Of a stretch of 18,029 nt of DNA, positions 1-7,194 are shown in pieces. The DNA lies in assembly GCA_023392475.1 (NCBI GenBank), contig JAEVZA010000392.1:1-18029 (forward strand). The letters are read 5' to 3'. Made by a program: the position numbers and the translations under genes. Position 1 is the stretch's first letter, and each line of letters opens with the position of its first letter. The notes beneath the pieces were generated by a model. The model made no database searches. It was not told where the DNA came from and was given only the letters and a program-made list of their open reading frames with translations. The stretch comes from Actinomycetes bacterium. Its GTDB lineage: Bacteria; Actinomycetota; Acidimicrobiia; Acidimicrobiales; Microtrichaceae.

Positions 1-1
1 C

Positions 2-1252
2 GGGACCTCCATCCCGTCGCCGGACGAGCACGTCCGCCGGACGGTCCTGCCGAACGGCACCCGGGTCGTCACCGACCACATGCCGGCGGCCCGGTCGGTC
101 GCCTGCTCGGTGTGGCTGGGCGTCGGCGGGCGCGACGAGTCCGACGCCATGTCGGGCGCGTCGCACTTCCTCGAGCACCTGCTGTTCAAGGGCACCGAGG
201 AGCGCGACGCACGCGCGATCGCCGTGGCGATCGACGCGGTCGGCGGGGAGATGAACGCCTTCACGGCGAACGAGCACACCGCGTACTACGCACGCGTGCC
301 CGGGACCGAGGCGCACCTCGCGATCGACCTGCTGCTCGACGTCGTCGAGCGACCGGCGCTGCGCGCGGAGGAGTTCGAGGCCGAGCGCGACGTCATCCTC
401 GAGGAGCTGGCGGCGGCCGACGACGACCCCGACGACGTCGCGTCGGTGCGGCTGTTCGAGTCGCTGTTCCCCGACCACCCGCTCGGCCGCGAGGTGCTCG
501 GCTCGGAGACGTCGATCGAGGGGCTGACCCGCGACGAGGTCGCGGGGTTCTTCGCGGAGTGGTACCAGCCGACGAACCTCGTCGTCGCGGCCGCGGGCGA
601 CATCGACCACGGCGCGCTGGTCGACGAGGTGGCGCGCCGCTTCGGCGACCGCACGCCCGGCCCGGCGCCGGTCCGCACGGCGCCCGGCGAGTCGGTCGTG
701 ACCGACGTCCGCACCGAGCGGCCCGTGGAGATCGCGCACCTCGCGATGGGGTGGCGCGCCGTCTCGGTCACCGACGACGACCGCTTCGCGCTCGCCCTGC
801 TGAACCACGTGTTCGGCTCCGGGCCGTCGAGCCGGCTGTTCCAGGAGGTGCGCGAGCGGCGCGGCCTCACGTACTCGATCTCGTCGGGCGTGTCCCACCA
901 CGTCGACACCGGCGCGCTGTCGGTGCACTGCGCCACGGCGCTGCCGAAGGTGGACGACCTGCTCGGCATCGTGGACGAGATCGTCGGCGACCTGCGCGAC
1001 CACGGCATCGGCCGCGAGGAGCTGGCACGGGCCAAGGGCTCGCTGCGGGGCAGCTTCCTGATGGGCTACGAGGACGTCGGGTCGCGCATGACCCGCCTCG
1101 GCGTCGGCGAGACGATGCGCGGCGGGGTCACGCCGATCGACGAGCACCTGGCGCGACTGGAGGCCGTGACCGACGAGGACGTCGTGCGCGTGGCGGCCCG
1201 GGTGTTCGGCGCCCCGCGAGTCCTCTCGACGGTCGCCCCCGCCGAGTTCTGA
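2..1252 (+). CDS. pepR: M16 family zinc metallopeptidase, PepR type (5' partial)
   Basis: Pitrilysin/processing-peptidase-like M16 protease; such enzymes degrade or process short peptides in the cytoplasm. The frame is open to the left edge, and residues before the first in-frame ATG (position 80) already read like the family (VRRTVLPNGTRVVTDHMP), so the true start is upstream; ATG 80 would cut off the first strand. The inverted zinc motif HFLEH is at nt 164-178, with the downstream acidic ligand region VILEEL around nt 392-409. The C-terminal half carries the family's SRLFQEVRERRGLTYS segment, which contains the conserved R/Y. The visible 416 residues are close to the usual length of about 430, so only a short N-terminus is missing. 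In actinobacteria this gene normally follows pnp (gpsI), which I would expect just outside the window. The stop codon lies inside the first copy of a hairpin repeat. Confidence 0.93.
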   Translation, partial: GTSIPSPDEHVRRTVLPNGTRVVTDHMPAARSVACSVWLGVGGRDESDAMSGASHFLEHLLFKGTEERDARAIAVAIDAVGGEMNAFTANEHTAYYARVPGTEAHLAIDLLLDVVERPALRAEEFEAERDVILEELAAADDDPDDVASVRLFESLFPDHPLGREVLGSETSIEGLTRDEVAGFFAEWYQPTNLVVAAAGDIDHGALVDEVARRFGDRTPGPAPVRTAPGESVVTDVRTERPVEIAHLAMGWRAVSVTDDDRFALALLNHVFGSGPSSRLFQEVRERRGLTYSISSGVSHHVDTGALSVHCATALPKVDDLLGIVDEIVGDLRDHGIGREELARAKGSLRGSFLMGYEDVGSRMTRLGVGETMRGGVTPIDEHLARLEAVTDEDVVRVAARVFGAPRVLSTVAPAEF

Positions 1253-1360
1253 CGATCGTCCGTGCTGCCCAGCAGCACGGATCGTCACGGGAACGGGTGG
1301 GAGCGCGTTCTGACGATCGTTCGTGCTGCCCAGCAGCGCGGATCGTCATGGGAACGTGGA
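1247..1360. repeat. Two tandem copies of a hairpin repeat between convergent pepR and serB
   Basis: A unit of about 50 bp beginning TTCTGACGATCGT occurs twice, 61 nt apart (1248 onward and 1309 onward). Copies differ only by a few transitions. The first copy includes the pepR stop codon. Each copy folds into a hairpin: 1251-1286 and 1312-1347, with arms GACGATC...CGTGCTGC and GCAGCRCGGATCGTC, a 3-nt bulge and a CCA loop. In copy 2 the A-to-G change keeps pairing as a G-U wobble. Placed between convergent genes, the pair probably acts as a bidirectional terminator, or is a genome-wide repeated extragenic palindrome. There is no U-tract. Confidence 0.8.
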
Positions 1361-1395
1361 GGACGAGCGGGTGTCGGTCCCGGCTCGCGCGACCG

Positions 1396-2604
1396 TCAGT
1401 CGTCGACGACGGCGTCGGCGCGCTCGACCTCGGCCCGGGTGACGCCGAGCACGAACAGCACCGCGTCCAGGTAGGGCACGTTGACCGTCGTGTCGGCGGC
1501 CTCCTGCACGAGCGGCTTGGCGTTGAACGCGATGCCGAGCCCTGCCGCGGCGAGCATGTCCAGGTCGTTCGCGCCGTCGCCCACCGCCACGGTCTGCGAC
1601 AGCGGCACGCCCTCGAGCCCGGCGAAACGTCGCAGCAGCTCCGCCTTGCCGGCCCGGTCGACGACCGGCCCGAGCACCTCGCCGGTCAGCACGCCGTCAA
1701 CCACCTCGAGCTCGTTCGCCGCCGCGTGGTGCAGCCCGAGCTCCTCGGCGAGCCGGTCGGTGAACAGCGTGAAGCCGCCCGACACGATGCCGACCGTGTA
1801 CCCGAGCCGCTTGAGGGTCCGCACGAACGTGCGGGCGCCGGGCGTGAGCCGCACGGCGAGCCGTGCCCGCTCGACCGCGTCCTCGTCGAGCCCGGCCAGG
1901 CGGCGGACCCGCTCGCGGAGCGCGGACTCGAAGTCGAGCTCGCCGGCCATGGCGCGGTCGGTGACGGCGCGCACCTCGTCGAGGCAGCCCGCCTGCTCGG
2001 CGAGCAGCTCGATCACCTCGTCCTGGATGAGCGTCGAGTCGACGTCGAGCACGACCAGCCGCTTGGCCCGGCGCTCCAAGCCCTCCGGCTGCAGCGCCAC
2101 GTCGAGGCGGTGCGCGGCCGCGGCCTCGCCGAGGTGCTTCGCGAGCGCGGTGCCGTCGGCGCCCGTGACGCGGAACTCGTAGGCGTAGACGGGGTACCGG
2201 GCGAGGCGCACGATCCGGTCGATGTTGCCGCCCGCGTCGTTCACGCCCCGGGCCACCGCGGCGAGCTCGGCGGGGGAGAGCGGGGTCTCGAGCTCGTGGC
2301 CGAGCACGGTGACGGCGACGGGGTCGCGGTGCGCCGACGGCGGCGCCGGCGTGGCGGTGAGCTCCACCAGCACGCCGCGGTCGGCGGCGAGGCGGTCGAG
2401 CGGCCCGCGCAGCCCGGCACCGCCGTCGCCCGGATCGGCGAGCGCCACGGCGAGCGTGAGGAACCCCCGCACGAGCACCTGCTCGACGTCCTGGACCTCC
2501 GCGCCGGCGCGCTGCAGGAGGTCCATGAGGTCCGCGGTGATGCCCGGGTGGTCCGGTCCGCTCACCCGCAGGAGCAGCGAGCCCCCGTCCGCAGGTCGAT
2601 CCAT
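1396..2604 (-). CDS. serB: Phosphoserine phosphatase with N-terminal ACT domains
   Basis: Catalyses the last step of serine synthesis, O-phosphoserine to serine plus phosphate, in the cytoplasm. The 402-residue protein starts with an ACT domain (residues 9-55, VSGPDHPGITADLMDLL) and probably a second one (about 95-170, VLGHELETPLS), then a HAD phosphatase domain. HAD motif I is LDVDST with nucleophile D187 and acid/base D189; motif II is VSGG around S275; K320 fits motif III; motif IV is GDGANDLD with D343 and D347. The length and the tandem ACT plus HAD layout match long actinobacterial SerB proteins, where the ACT part may sense serine. ATG at 2604 begins the first ACT strand at the right distance; it has no clear Shine-Dalgarno but has TACCGT 7 nt upstream. 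It converges on pepR and diverges from the crotonase gene. Confidence 0.96.
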   Translation of the reverse strand: MDRPADGGSLLLRVSGPDHPGITADLMDLLQRAGAEVQDVEQVLVRGFLTLAVALADPGDGGAGLRGPLDRLAADRGVLVELTATPAPPSAHRDPVAVTVLGHELETPLSPAELAAVARGVNDAGGNIDRIVRLARYPVYAYEFRVTGADGTALAKHLGEAAAAHRLDVALQPEGLERRAKRLVVLDVDSTLIQDEVIELLAEQAGCLDEVRAVTDRAMAGELDFESALRERVRRLAGLDEDAVERARLAVRLTPGARTFVRTLKRLGYTVGIVSGGFTLFTDRLAEELGLHHAAANELEVVDGVLTGEVLGPVVDRAGKAELLRRFAGLEGVPLSQTVAVGDGANDLDMLAAAGLGIAFNAKPLVQEAADTTVNVPYLDAVLFVLGVTRAEVERADAVVDD

Positions 2605-2611
2605 GCCGGGT

Positions 2612-2617
2612 ACGGTA
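2612..2617 (-). promoter_or_regulatory. Putative -10 element of serB (leaderless)
   Basis: On the minus strand the sequence reads TACCGT, seven nucleotides, then ATG of serB. This TANNNT spacing puts the expected transcription start at or within a base or two of the start codon. I see no good -35 and no ribosome binding site, which agrees with a leaderless transcript. This is an inference from position only. Confidence 0.5.
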
Positions 2618-2723
2618 CGGCGCCGCCGGGCCGGCCCGGTACACCGGAGGGGCGCGGCGTCGGGAGCACCGGCGCGGCGAGCACGGGCGCGGCAGCGCCG
2701 ACGAGGACGACGGGGGAGCCCGG

Positions 2724-3563
2724 ATGGGGATGGTCGAGGTCACCGAGGACGGCGAGCACGTGCGGATCGTGCGGCTGGACCGGGCTGAGCGGCTCAACGC
2801 GCTGTCGATCGACCTCTCGGTGGAGCTCGACGAGGCGCTCGCCGCGGTCGGTCGCGACAACGCGTGCCGCGTGGTCGTGCTGACCGGGAACGGTCGGGCC
2901 TTCTGCTCGGGCCTCGACCTCAAGGACTACGGGATCATCCCCAACATCGACGGGTTGAGCGTGCACCGGATCGCCAGCCGGTCGATGCGGATCTACTCCC
3001 AGCTCACGAAGCGGCTGCGCGCGATCCCGCAGCCGGTGATCGCCGCGGTGAACGGCCCCGCGTACGGCGGCGGCATGTGCCTCGCCGTGGCCACCGACCT
3101 CCGCATCGCCGGCGAGTCGGCCGTCTTCAACGCGACCGGCATCGTCAACGGCCTGACGTCGACGGAGATGGGTGCCGGCTGGATCCTGCCCCGGCTCATC
3201 GGGTCCGCGAACGCCAACGACCTCCTGCTCACCGGCCGGCGCATCGACGCCGCGGAGGCCCTGCGCATCGGCCTCGTCTCGCGCGTCGTGCCCGACGACC
3301 GGTTGCTCGACGAGGCCCGGGAGATGGCGGCGTCCATGGTGCGGTACTCGCACTACGGCCTCGAGATGACGAAGCAGGCGCTCTGGGCCGAGCTCGAGAT
3401 CAGCAGCCTCGACGCCGCCATCGAGTTCGAGGACCGGAACCAGCTGATGGCGGGGTTCACGGACAACCTGCCCGAGGCGATCAAGGCGTTCGACCAGGGT
3501 CGGGAGCCCGTGTACCTGGACGACCCGCGCCGCGACCTCTTCGAGACACCCGACGGCGGCTGA
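2724..3563 (+). CDS. Crotonase-fold protein (enoyl-CoA hydratase/isomerase family)
   Basis: A 279-residue crotonase-family enzyme acting on an acyl-CoA thioester, presumably in fatty-acid or related degradation. The CoA/oxyanion-hole segments are clear: AFCSGLDLKDYG (59-70) and NGPAYGGGM (110-118), followed by the usual LPRLIG and LLLTGRRIDAAEALRIGLVS (about 167-186). The two glutamates used by classical enoyl-CoA hydratase (E144 in GGGCEL and E164 in QPE of the rat enzyme) align with C119 and G139 here, so plain hydratase activity is doubtful. E148 (STEMG) falls where dienoyl-CoA isomerases carry a catalytic acid, so an isomerase or other role is possible. ATG 2724 is chosen for GGGGGAG five nt upstream; ATG 2730 is an alternative. 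It is transcribed divergently from serB and no partner gene overlaps it. Confidence 0.88.
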   Translation: MGMVEVTEDGEHVRIVRLDRAERLNALSIDLSVELDEALAAVGRDNACRVVVLTGNGRAFCSGLDLKDYGIIPNIDGLSVHRIASRSMRIYSQLTKRLRAIPQPVIAAVNGPAYGGGMCLAVATDLRIAGESAVFNATGIVNGLTSTEMGAGWILPRLIGSANANDLLLTGRRIDAAEALRIGLVSRVVPDDRLLDEAREMAASMVRYSHYGLEMTKQALWAELEISSLDAAIEFEDRNQLMAGFTDNLPEAIKAFDQGREPVYLDDPRRDLFETPDGG

Positions 3564-3581
3564 TCCGGCGACGGGCTGGAC

Positions 3582-3600
3582 CGCCGCCCGGGAGGCGGCG
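3582..3600 (+). terminator. GC-rich hairpin after the crotonase gene
   Basis: Arms CGCCGCC (3582-3588) and GGCGGCG (3594-3600) pair perfectly over 7 bp with a CGGGA loop, 18 nt after the stop codon. No U-tract follows, which is usual for terminators in high-GC actinobacteria. It may end the crotonase transcript. Confidence 0.45.
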
Positions 3601-3620
3601 ACCACGGATCGCCCGGGCCG

Positions 3621-3700
3621 GCCGTCCGTCGACCGTGCCGACCGTCGGCGGCCGTCCGTCGACCGTGCCGGCCGTTGCCGGCCGTCCGTCGATCGTTCGC
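3621..3700. repeat. 30-bp tandem repeat, about 2.7 copies
   Basis: Units start at 3621, 3651 and 3681, each beginning GCCGTCCGTCGACCGTGCCG (third copy GCCGTCCGTCGATCGTT, then diverging). The period is exactly 30 bp and the unit is itself rich in CCGTC/CCGTG sub-repeats. It lies in the non-coding gap between the crotonase gene and dapB, directly upstream of the dapB promoter. It has no spacer-repeat alternation, so it is not a CRISPR. Confidence 0.85.
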
Positions 3701-3726
3701 CGACCGACCGGCGCCCGGTCCGCCGC

Positions 3727-3732
3727 TACGCT
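3727..3732 (+). promoter_or_regulatory. Putative -10 element of dapB (leaderless)
   Basis: TACGCT is followed by eight nucleotides and then the GTG start of dapB. There is no Shine-Dalgarno. The same ten bases TACGCTCGGC recur at 5407 upstream of the acyl-CoA synthetase gene. A 9-bp direct repeat CGGCGCCCG flanks the element (3709-3717 and 3733-3741). Confidence 0.5.
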
Positions 3733-3740
3733 CGGCGCCC

Positions 3741-4529
3741 GTGAGCTGCAGGGTCGGTGTGTTCGGAGCGGCGGGGCGCATGGGTGCCACCGTGTGCCAG
3801 GCGGTCCACGAGGACCCCGACCTCGAGCTGGTCGCCGCCGTCGACGCCCACTACTCGGGCATCGACCTCCGCACGGTCACCGGCGTGGACGCCGAGCTGC
3901 GGATGGCCCGCGGGCCCGTGGCGTTCGAGCGTGCCGACGCCGAGGTCGTGGTGGACTTCAGCGAGCGCGCCGCGTCGATGGAGAACCTGGCGTGGCTGGC
4001 CGAGCACGGCATCCACGCGGTGGTCGGCACCACCGGGTTCGGCGACGAGGACGTCGAGCGGATCCGCGGCTGGTTCACCCGCTCCAACTGCGTGATCGCC
4101 CCGAACTTCGCGATCGGCGCCGTCCTGATGGTGCACTTCGCCGCGATCGCCGCACCGTTCTTCGAGTCCGCCGAGATCATCGAGCTGCACCACGAGCACA
4201 AGGTGGACGCGCCGTCGGGCACCGCTGCCTACACCGCGGCGCGCATGGCGGAGGCGTCGTCCGACTGGACCGAGGACCCCACGAAGGTGGAGGTCCTGGG
4301 CGGCGCGCGCGGCGCCCTCGGCCCGGCGGACATCCACATCCACTCGATCCGGATGCGCGGCCTGGTCGCCCACCAGGAGGTGTTGCTCGGCACCGCGGGC
4401 CAGACGCTGTCGATCCGCCACGACTCGCTCGACCGCACGAGCTTCATGCCCGGCGTGCTGCTCGCCGTGAAGCGGGTGGCAGGTCGGCCCGGCGTGACCG
4501 TCGGGCTCGACGCCCTGCTCGACCTCTGA
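3741..4529 (+). CDS. dapB: 4-hydroxy-tetrahydrodipicolinate reductase
   Basis: Second step of the diaminopimelate/lysine branch: NAD(P)H-dependent reduction of 4-hydroxy-tetrahydrodipicolinate, cytoplasmic. The 262-residue protein opens with the Rossmann motif GAAGRMG (residues 9-15), has VVGTTGF (about 95-101), and contains the catalytic signature HHEHKVDAPSGTA with H150 and K154 matching H159 and K163 of E. coli DapB. Length fits the family (about 245-275). The frame is open further upstream to an ATG at 3675, but GTG 3741 puts the nucleotide-binding strand at residue 4 and has a -10 motif 8 nt before it, so the upstream part is repeat DNA, not protein. It is separated from dapA by about 7 kb. 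It converges on the VTT-like gene with only 30 nt between stop codons. Confidence 0.96.
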   Translation: MSCRVGVFGAAGRMGATVCQAVHEDPDLELVAAVDAHYSGIDLRTVTGVDAELRMARGPVAFERADAEVVVDFSERAASMENLAWLAEHGIHAVVGTTGFGDEDVERIRGWFTRSNCVIAPNFAIGAVLMVHFAAIAAPFFESAEIIELHHEHKVDAPSGTAAYTAARMAEASSDWTEDPTKVEVLGGARGALGPADIHIHSIRMRGLVAHQEVLLGTAGQTLSIRHDSLDRTSFMPGVLLAVKRVAGRPGVTVGLDALLDL

Positions 4530-4531
4530 TC

Positions 4532-4558
4532 CCGGCCCCCCCGATCGGGGAGCGCCGG
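4532..4558. terminator. Bidirectional hairpin between dapB and the VTT-like gene
   Basis: A perfect 12-nt palindrome CCCCGATCGGGG (4539-4550) is flanked by pairing arms CCGGC (4532-4536) and GCCGG (4554-4558). It fills the whole 30-nt gap between two convergent stop codons and can serve both strands. Confidence 0.6.
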
Positions 4559-4559
4559 C

Positions 4560-5306
4560 TCAGTCCTCGCCGAGCTCGTCCTCGAGCTCCTCGACGCCGC
4601 CGATGAGCCCGCGCCGGCCGACGGTCTGCCACACCAGGTAGCCGACGACGCCGACCACGGACGCGATCGTGAACCAGCGCTGGTAGCGGGACACGATGTC
4701 GAGGAGGTCACGGATCTGGTCCTCGAAGATCGCGCCGATCAGCCGCATCAGCAGGATGCGCCCGATCGTGCCGACGACGTTGAGCACGGCGAACCGCTTC
4801 CAGTCCATCTTCGCCACGCCGGCGATGAGGCACACCGGGTTGTTCGGGGCGACCAGGACGAGCAGGTCGAGGATGTGGGCGAAGCCGCCGTCGGTCCGCT
4901 GGATCTGGTCGAACAGCGGGTCGGAGCCGGGGAAGACGTTGCGCGCCCAGCGCAGCGCCCGCTCCCCGTACAGGAAGCCGAGCAGGTAGAAGAGCGGGTC
5001 GGGGGCGAGCAGCCGGATCGACGCCACGACCATCGCCGGGAGCAGGTCGGTCGAGACCGACGTGGCCAGCAGGTACTTGTTCGACGAGTTCAGCGCGAGC
5101 AACCCGAGCGGGTTGCCGTTGATCCAGGACATCCAGCCCTGCTGGCAGAGCCACGAGTCCTTCGCGCCCGAGCCGGTCGTGACCGCGCACACCCAGGTGG
5201 CGTTGCCGATGTTGTTCGCCGCCACGAGCACGACGATCAACACGCCGAACAGGGGCAGCAGCCACTTCGGGTGCGTCCGTGCGGGCGGGGCGGCGGCGTC
5301 GTTCAT
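4560..5306 (-). CDS. VTT/DedA-like integral membrane protein
   Basis: A 248-residue membrane protein with a short cytoplasmic N-terminus, a hydrophobic helix at about 15-34, a loop with C40 and C54 that could form a disulfide, further hydrophobic stretches at about 87-113, 145-165 and 172-195, and a last helix at about 211-229, ending in an acidic tail (EELEDELGED). The block GFLYGERALRWAR (110-122) and PVCLIAGVAKMDWKRFAVLNV (157-177) resemble DedA/VTT family helices that re-enter the membrane. The RFxPxxR arginines typical of DedA are replaced by LVLVAPNNPVC (149-159), so DedA-type proton-coupled lipid scrambling cannot be assumed. It is divergent from the acyl-CoA synthetase operon and may share its control region. 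Function unknown; family assignment moderate. Confidence 0.72.
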   Translation of the reverse strand: MNDAAAPPARTHPKWLLPLFGVLIVVLVAANNIGNATWVCAVTTGSGAKDSWLCQQGWMSWINGNPLGLLALNSSNKYLLATSVSTDLLPAMVVASIRLLAPDPLFYLLGFLYGERALRWARNVFPGSDPLFDQIQRTDGGFAHILDLLVLVAPNNPVCLIAGVAKMDWKRFAVLNVVGTIGRILLMRLIGAIFEDQIRDLLDIVSRYQRWFTIASVVGVVGYLVWQTVGRRGLIGGVEELEDELGED

Positions 5307-5347
5307 CTCGGCGGGGCGTCGATCTCGGAGGGGTCGGAGCCGCTGCT

Positions 5348-5375
5348 GGCTCGACGCGTGGCGTGCGGTCGAGCC
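5348..5375. promoter_or_regulatory. Inverted repeat in the divergent VTT / acyl-CoA synthetase promoter region
   Basis: GGCTCGAC (5348-5355) and GTCGAGCC (5368-5375) form a perfect 8-bp dyad with a 12-nt spacer, GCGTGGCGTGCG. It lies 32 nt upstream of the putative -10 of the acyl-CoA synthetase gene and 42 nt upstream of the VTT-like start. It is a candidate operator, possibly for the TetR encoded two genes downstream. Confidence 0.4.
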
Positions 5376-5406
5376 CGGAGGGCGATGGTGGCGCTGCCGG
5401 GCGGCC

Positions 5407-5412
5407 TACGCT
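5407..5412 (+). promoter_or_regulatory. Putative -10 element of the acyl-CoA synthetase operon
   Basis: TACGCT within TACGCTCGGC is identical over 10 nt to the dapB promoter region. Here no start codon follows at 7-10 nt; instead a leader of about 50 nt leads to an AGGGGGA ribosome site (5462-5468) and ATG 5473. This would be a leadered transcript. Confidence 0.4.
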
Positions 5413-5472
5413 CGGCACACGCTACCGGCGGCCACGCGGAGAGGTGGGCCGCCCCGGCCTCAGGGGGAACAG

Positions 5473-7095
5473 ATGCAGGGGACCATGCAGGACCGGCCGC
5501 TCGCGCTGCCGCACCTCTTCCACCGCGCCGAGCGCTACTCGCCCGCCAAGGAGGTCGTCACCGCGACGGTGACCGGACTGGAGCGCCGCACCTACGGCGA
5601 GTGGGCGGCACGCACCCGTCGCCTCGGCGGGGTCCTCGACCAGCTCGGCATCTCGGCCGACGGCCGCGTCGCCACGTTCGCCTGGAACACGGCGCGGCAC
5701 CTCGAGCTCTACTTCGCCGCGCCGTGCACCGGCCGCGTGCTCCACACGCTCAACATCCGGCTCTTCCCCGAGCAGGTCACGTACATCGTCAACCACGCCC
5801 AGGACGAGGTGGTCTTCGTCGACCGCTCGCTGCTCGGCGTGCTCGGCCCGCTGCTGCCGACCTTCGACTCCGTCCGCCACGTCGTCGTCATGGAGGACGG
5901 GGCCGAGGGCCCCGACCCCGACGGCGTCGAGCTCCTCGACTACGAGGAGCTGCTGGCCGGCGCGGACGCCGTCGAGTTCCACGTGGACGACGAGGACCGC
6001 GCCGCGTCCATGTGCTACACGTCCGGCACCACGGGCAACCCGAAGGGCGTGGTGTACACGCACCGCAGCACGTACCTGCACACGATGGGCGTGATGCTCG
6101 CCGACTCGCTCGGCGCGTGCGAGACCGACGTGATCATGCCGGTCGTGCCCATGTTCCACGCGAACGCGTGGGGCCTCGCCCACGCCGGCGTGGCGGCGGG
6201 CGCCAAGCTCGTCATGCCCGGTCCGAACATGGTCCCGGGCAAGCTCGCCGAGCTGATCGAGGGGGAGCGCGTCACGGTCGCGGCGGGCGTGCCGACGATC
6301 TGGATGGGCGTGCTGCCCGAGCTCGAGGGTCGCGACACCTCGGCCCTGCGCGCCATCCCGTGCGGCGGCTCGGCCGTGCCGAAGGCGCTCTCCGAGGCGT
6401 ACCGGGCGCAGATCGGGATGCCGATCCTGCAGGCGTGGGGCATGACCGAGACGAGCCCGGTGGCCTCCGTGGCCCGCATCACCTCGGCGCTCGTCGACCT
6501 GCCGGAGGACGAGCTCGCGGACCTGCGCGCCACGCAGGGCCGGGCGCTGCTCGGGGTGGAGCTGCGGATCTCGGACCAGGCAACCGGCGAGGAGCTGCCC
6601 TGGGACGGCGTGAGCCGCGGCGAGCTCCAGGCGGCCGGTCCGTGGATCGCCGCGTCGTACCACGACGACCCGCGGTCGCCCGAGTCGTTCACGGAGGACG
6701 GCTGGCTCAAGACCGGCGACGTCGCGGTGATCACGCCCGAGGGCTTCGTCCGGATCGTGGACCGCACCAAGGACGTGGTGAAGTCGGGCGGCGAGTGGAT
6801 CTCGTCGGTCGAGCTCGAGAACGAGATCATGGCGCACCCCGCCGTCGCCGAGGCCGCCGTGATCGGCGTGCCGCACCCCAAGTGGTCGGAGCGCCCGCTG
6901 GCCTGCGTGGTCGTGCGGCCGGGCGAGGAGCTCTCGAAGGACGACGTGCTCGTCTTCCTCGAGGGCCGGGTCGCCACGTGGTGGCTGCCCGACGACGTGG
7001 TGTTCATCGAGGAGGTGCCGAAGACCAGCGTCGGCAAGTTCTCGAAGAAGGACCTGCGCGACCGCTTCGGCGACCACGAGCTGCCGACCGCCTGA
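5473..7095 (+). CDS. Medium/long-chain acyl-CoA synthetase (FadD/AlkK-like)
   Basis: ATP-dependent activation of a fatty acid to acyl-CoA through an acyl-adenylate. The 540-residue protein has all core motifs of the ANL superfamily: phosphate loop SGTTGNPKG (184-192), GMTET (323-327), TGD with ATP-ribose ligand D416, hinge-region R431 in VDRTKD, and catalytic K522 in SVGKF. The stretch LNIRLFPEQVTYIVNHAQDE is typical of AlkK-type medium-chain ligases, so chain length preference is uncertain. The frame stays open back to 5062, but that is antisense to the VTT gene. ATG 5473 follows AGGGGGA; ATG 5485 is a close alternative. It probably forms an operon with SURF1 and TetR. A 25-bp repeat begins at its stop codon. 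Confidence 0.94.
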   Translation: MQGTMQDRPLALPHLFHRAERYSPAKEVVTATVTGLERRTYGEWAARTRRLGGVLDQLGISADGRVATFAWNTARHLELYFAAPCTGRVLHTLNIRLFPEQVTYIVNHAQDEVVFVDRSLLGVLGPLLPTFDSVRHVVVMEDGAEGPDPDGVELLDYEELLAGADAVEFHVDDEDRAASMCYTSGTTGNPKGVVYTHRSTYLHTMGVMLADSLGACETDVIMPVVPMFHANAWGLAHAGVAAGAKLVMPGPNMVPGKLAELIEGERVTVAAGVPTIWMGVLPELEGRDTSALRAIPCGGSAVPKALSEAYRAQIGMPILQAWGMTETSPVASVARITSALVDLPEDELADLRATQGRALLGVELRISDQATGEELPWDGVSRGELQAAGPWIAASYHDDPRSPESFTEDGWLKTGDVAVITPEGFVRIVDRTKDVVKSGGEWISSVELENEIMAHPAVAEAAVIGVPHPKWSERPLACVVVRPGEELSKDDVLVFLEGRVATWWLPDDVVFIEEVPKTSVGKFSKKDLRDRFGDHELPTA

Positions 7096-7170
7096 CGCGC
7101 CGGGGCGGCTTGCCCGCTGACGCGCCGGGACGGCTTGCCCGCTGACGCGCCGGGACGGCTTGCCTGCTGA
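7093..7170. repeat. 25-bp tandem repeat anchored on the acyl-CoA synthetase stop codon
   Basis: Three near-identical 25-nt units start at 7093, 7118 and 7143, each beginning TGACGCGCCGGG, and a fourth TGA stands at 7168. The first TGA is the gene's stop codon. Because 25 is 1 modulo 3, the first three TGAs fall in three different frames. The array fills most of the gap to the SURF1 promoter. Confidence 0.9.
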
Positions 7171-7194
7171 ATGGTCGATCGAGGGGGCGGGTCC

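Noticed and set aside
2605..2723. Small gene or RNA in the serB/crotonase divergent gap
   Set aside because: Only GC-rich imperfect repeats and the serB -10 are visible; there is no start with a ribosome site and no clear RNA fold.
112..2883. Open frame of 923 codons spanning pepR, serB and the crotonase start
   Set aside because: It crosses three recognisable genes on both strands, has an Arg/Gly/Pro composition typical of high-GC shadow frames, and shows no domain.
3621..3700. Possible CRISPR array
   Set aside because: The 30-bp units are directly adjacent with no unique spacers, fewer than three full copies, and no cas gene is nearby.
3709..3741. CGGCGCCCG direct repeat as a dapB operator
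   Set aside because: Nine bases made only of G and C recur easily in this composition; noted in the promoter entry but not strong enough for a separate claim.
5062..5472. Upstream extension of the acyl-CoA synthetase frame
   Set aside because: It overlaps the VTT-like gene on the other strand and the promoter region, and encodes no ligase-like residues.
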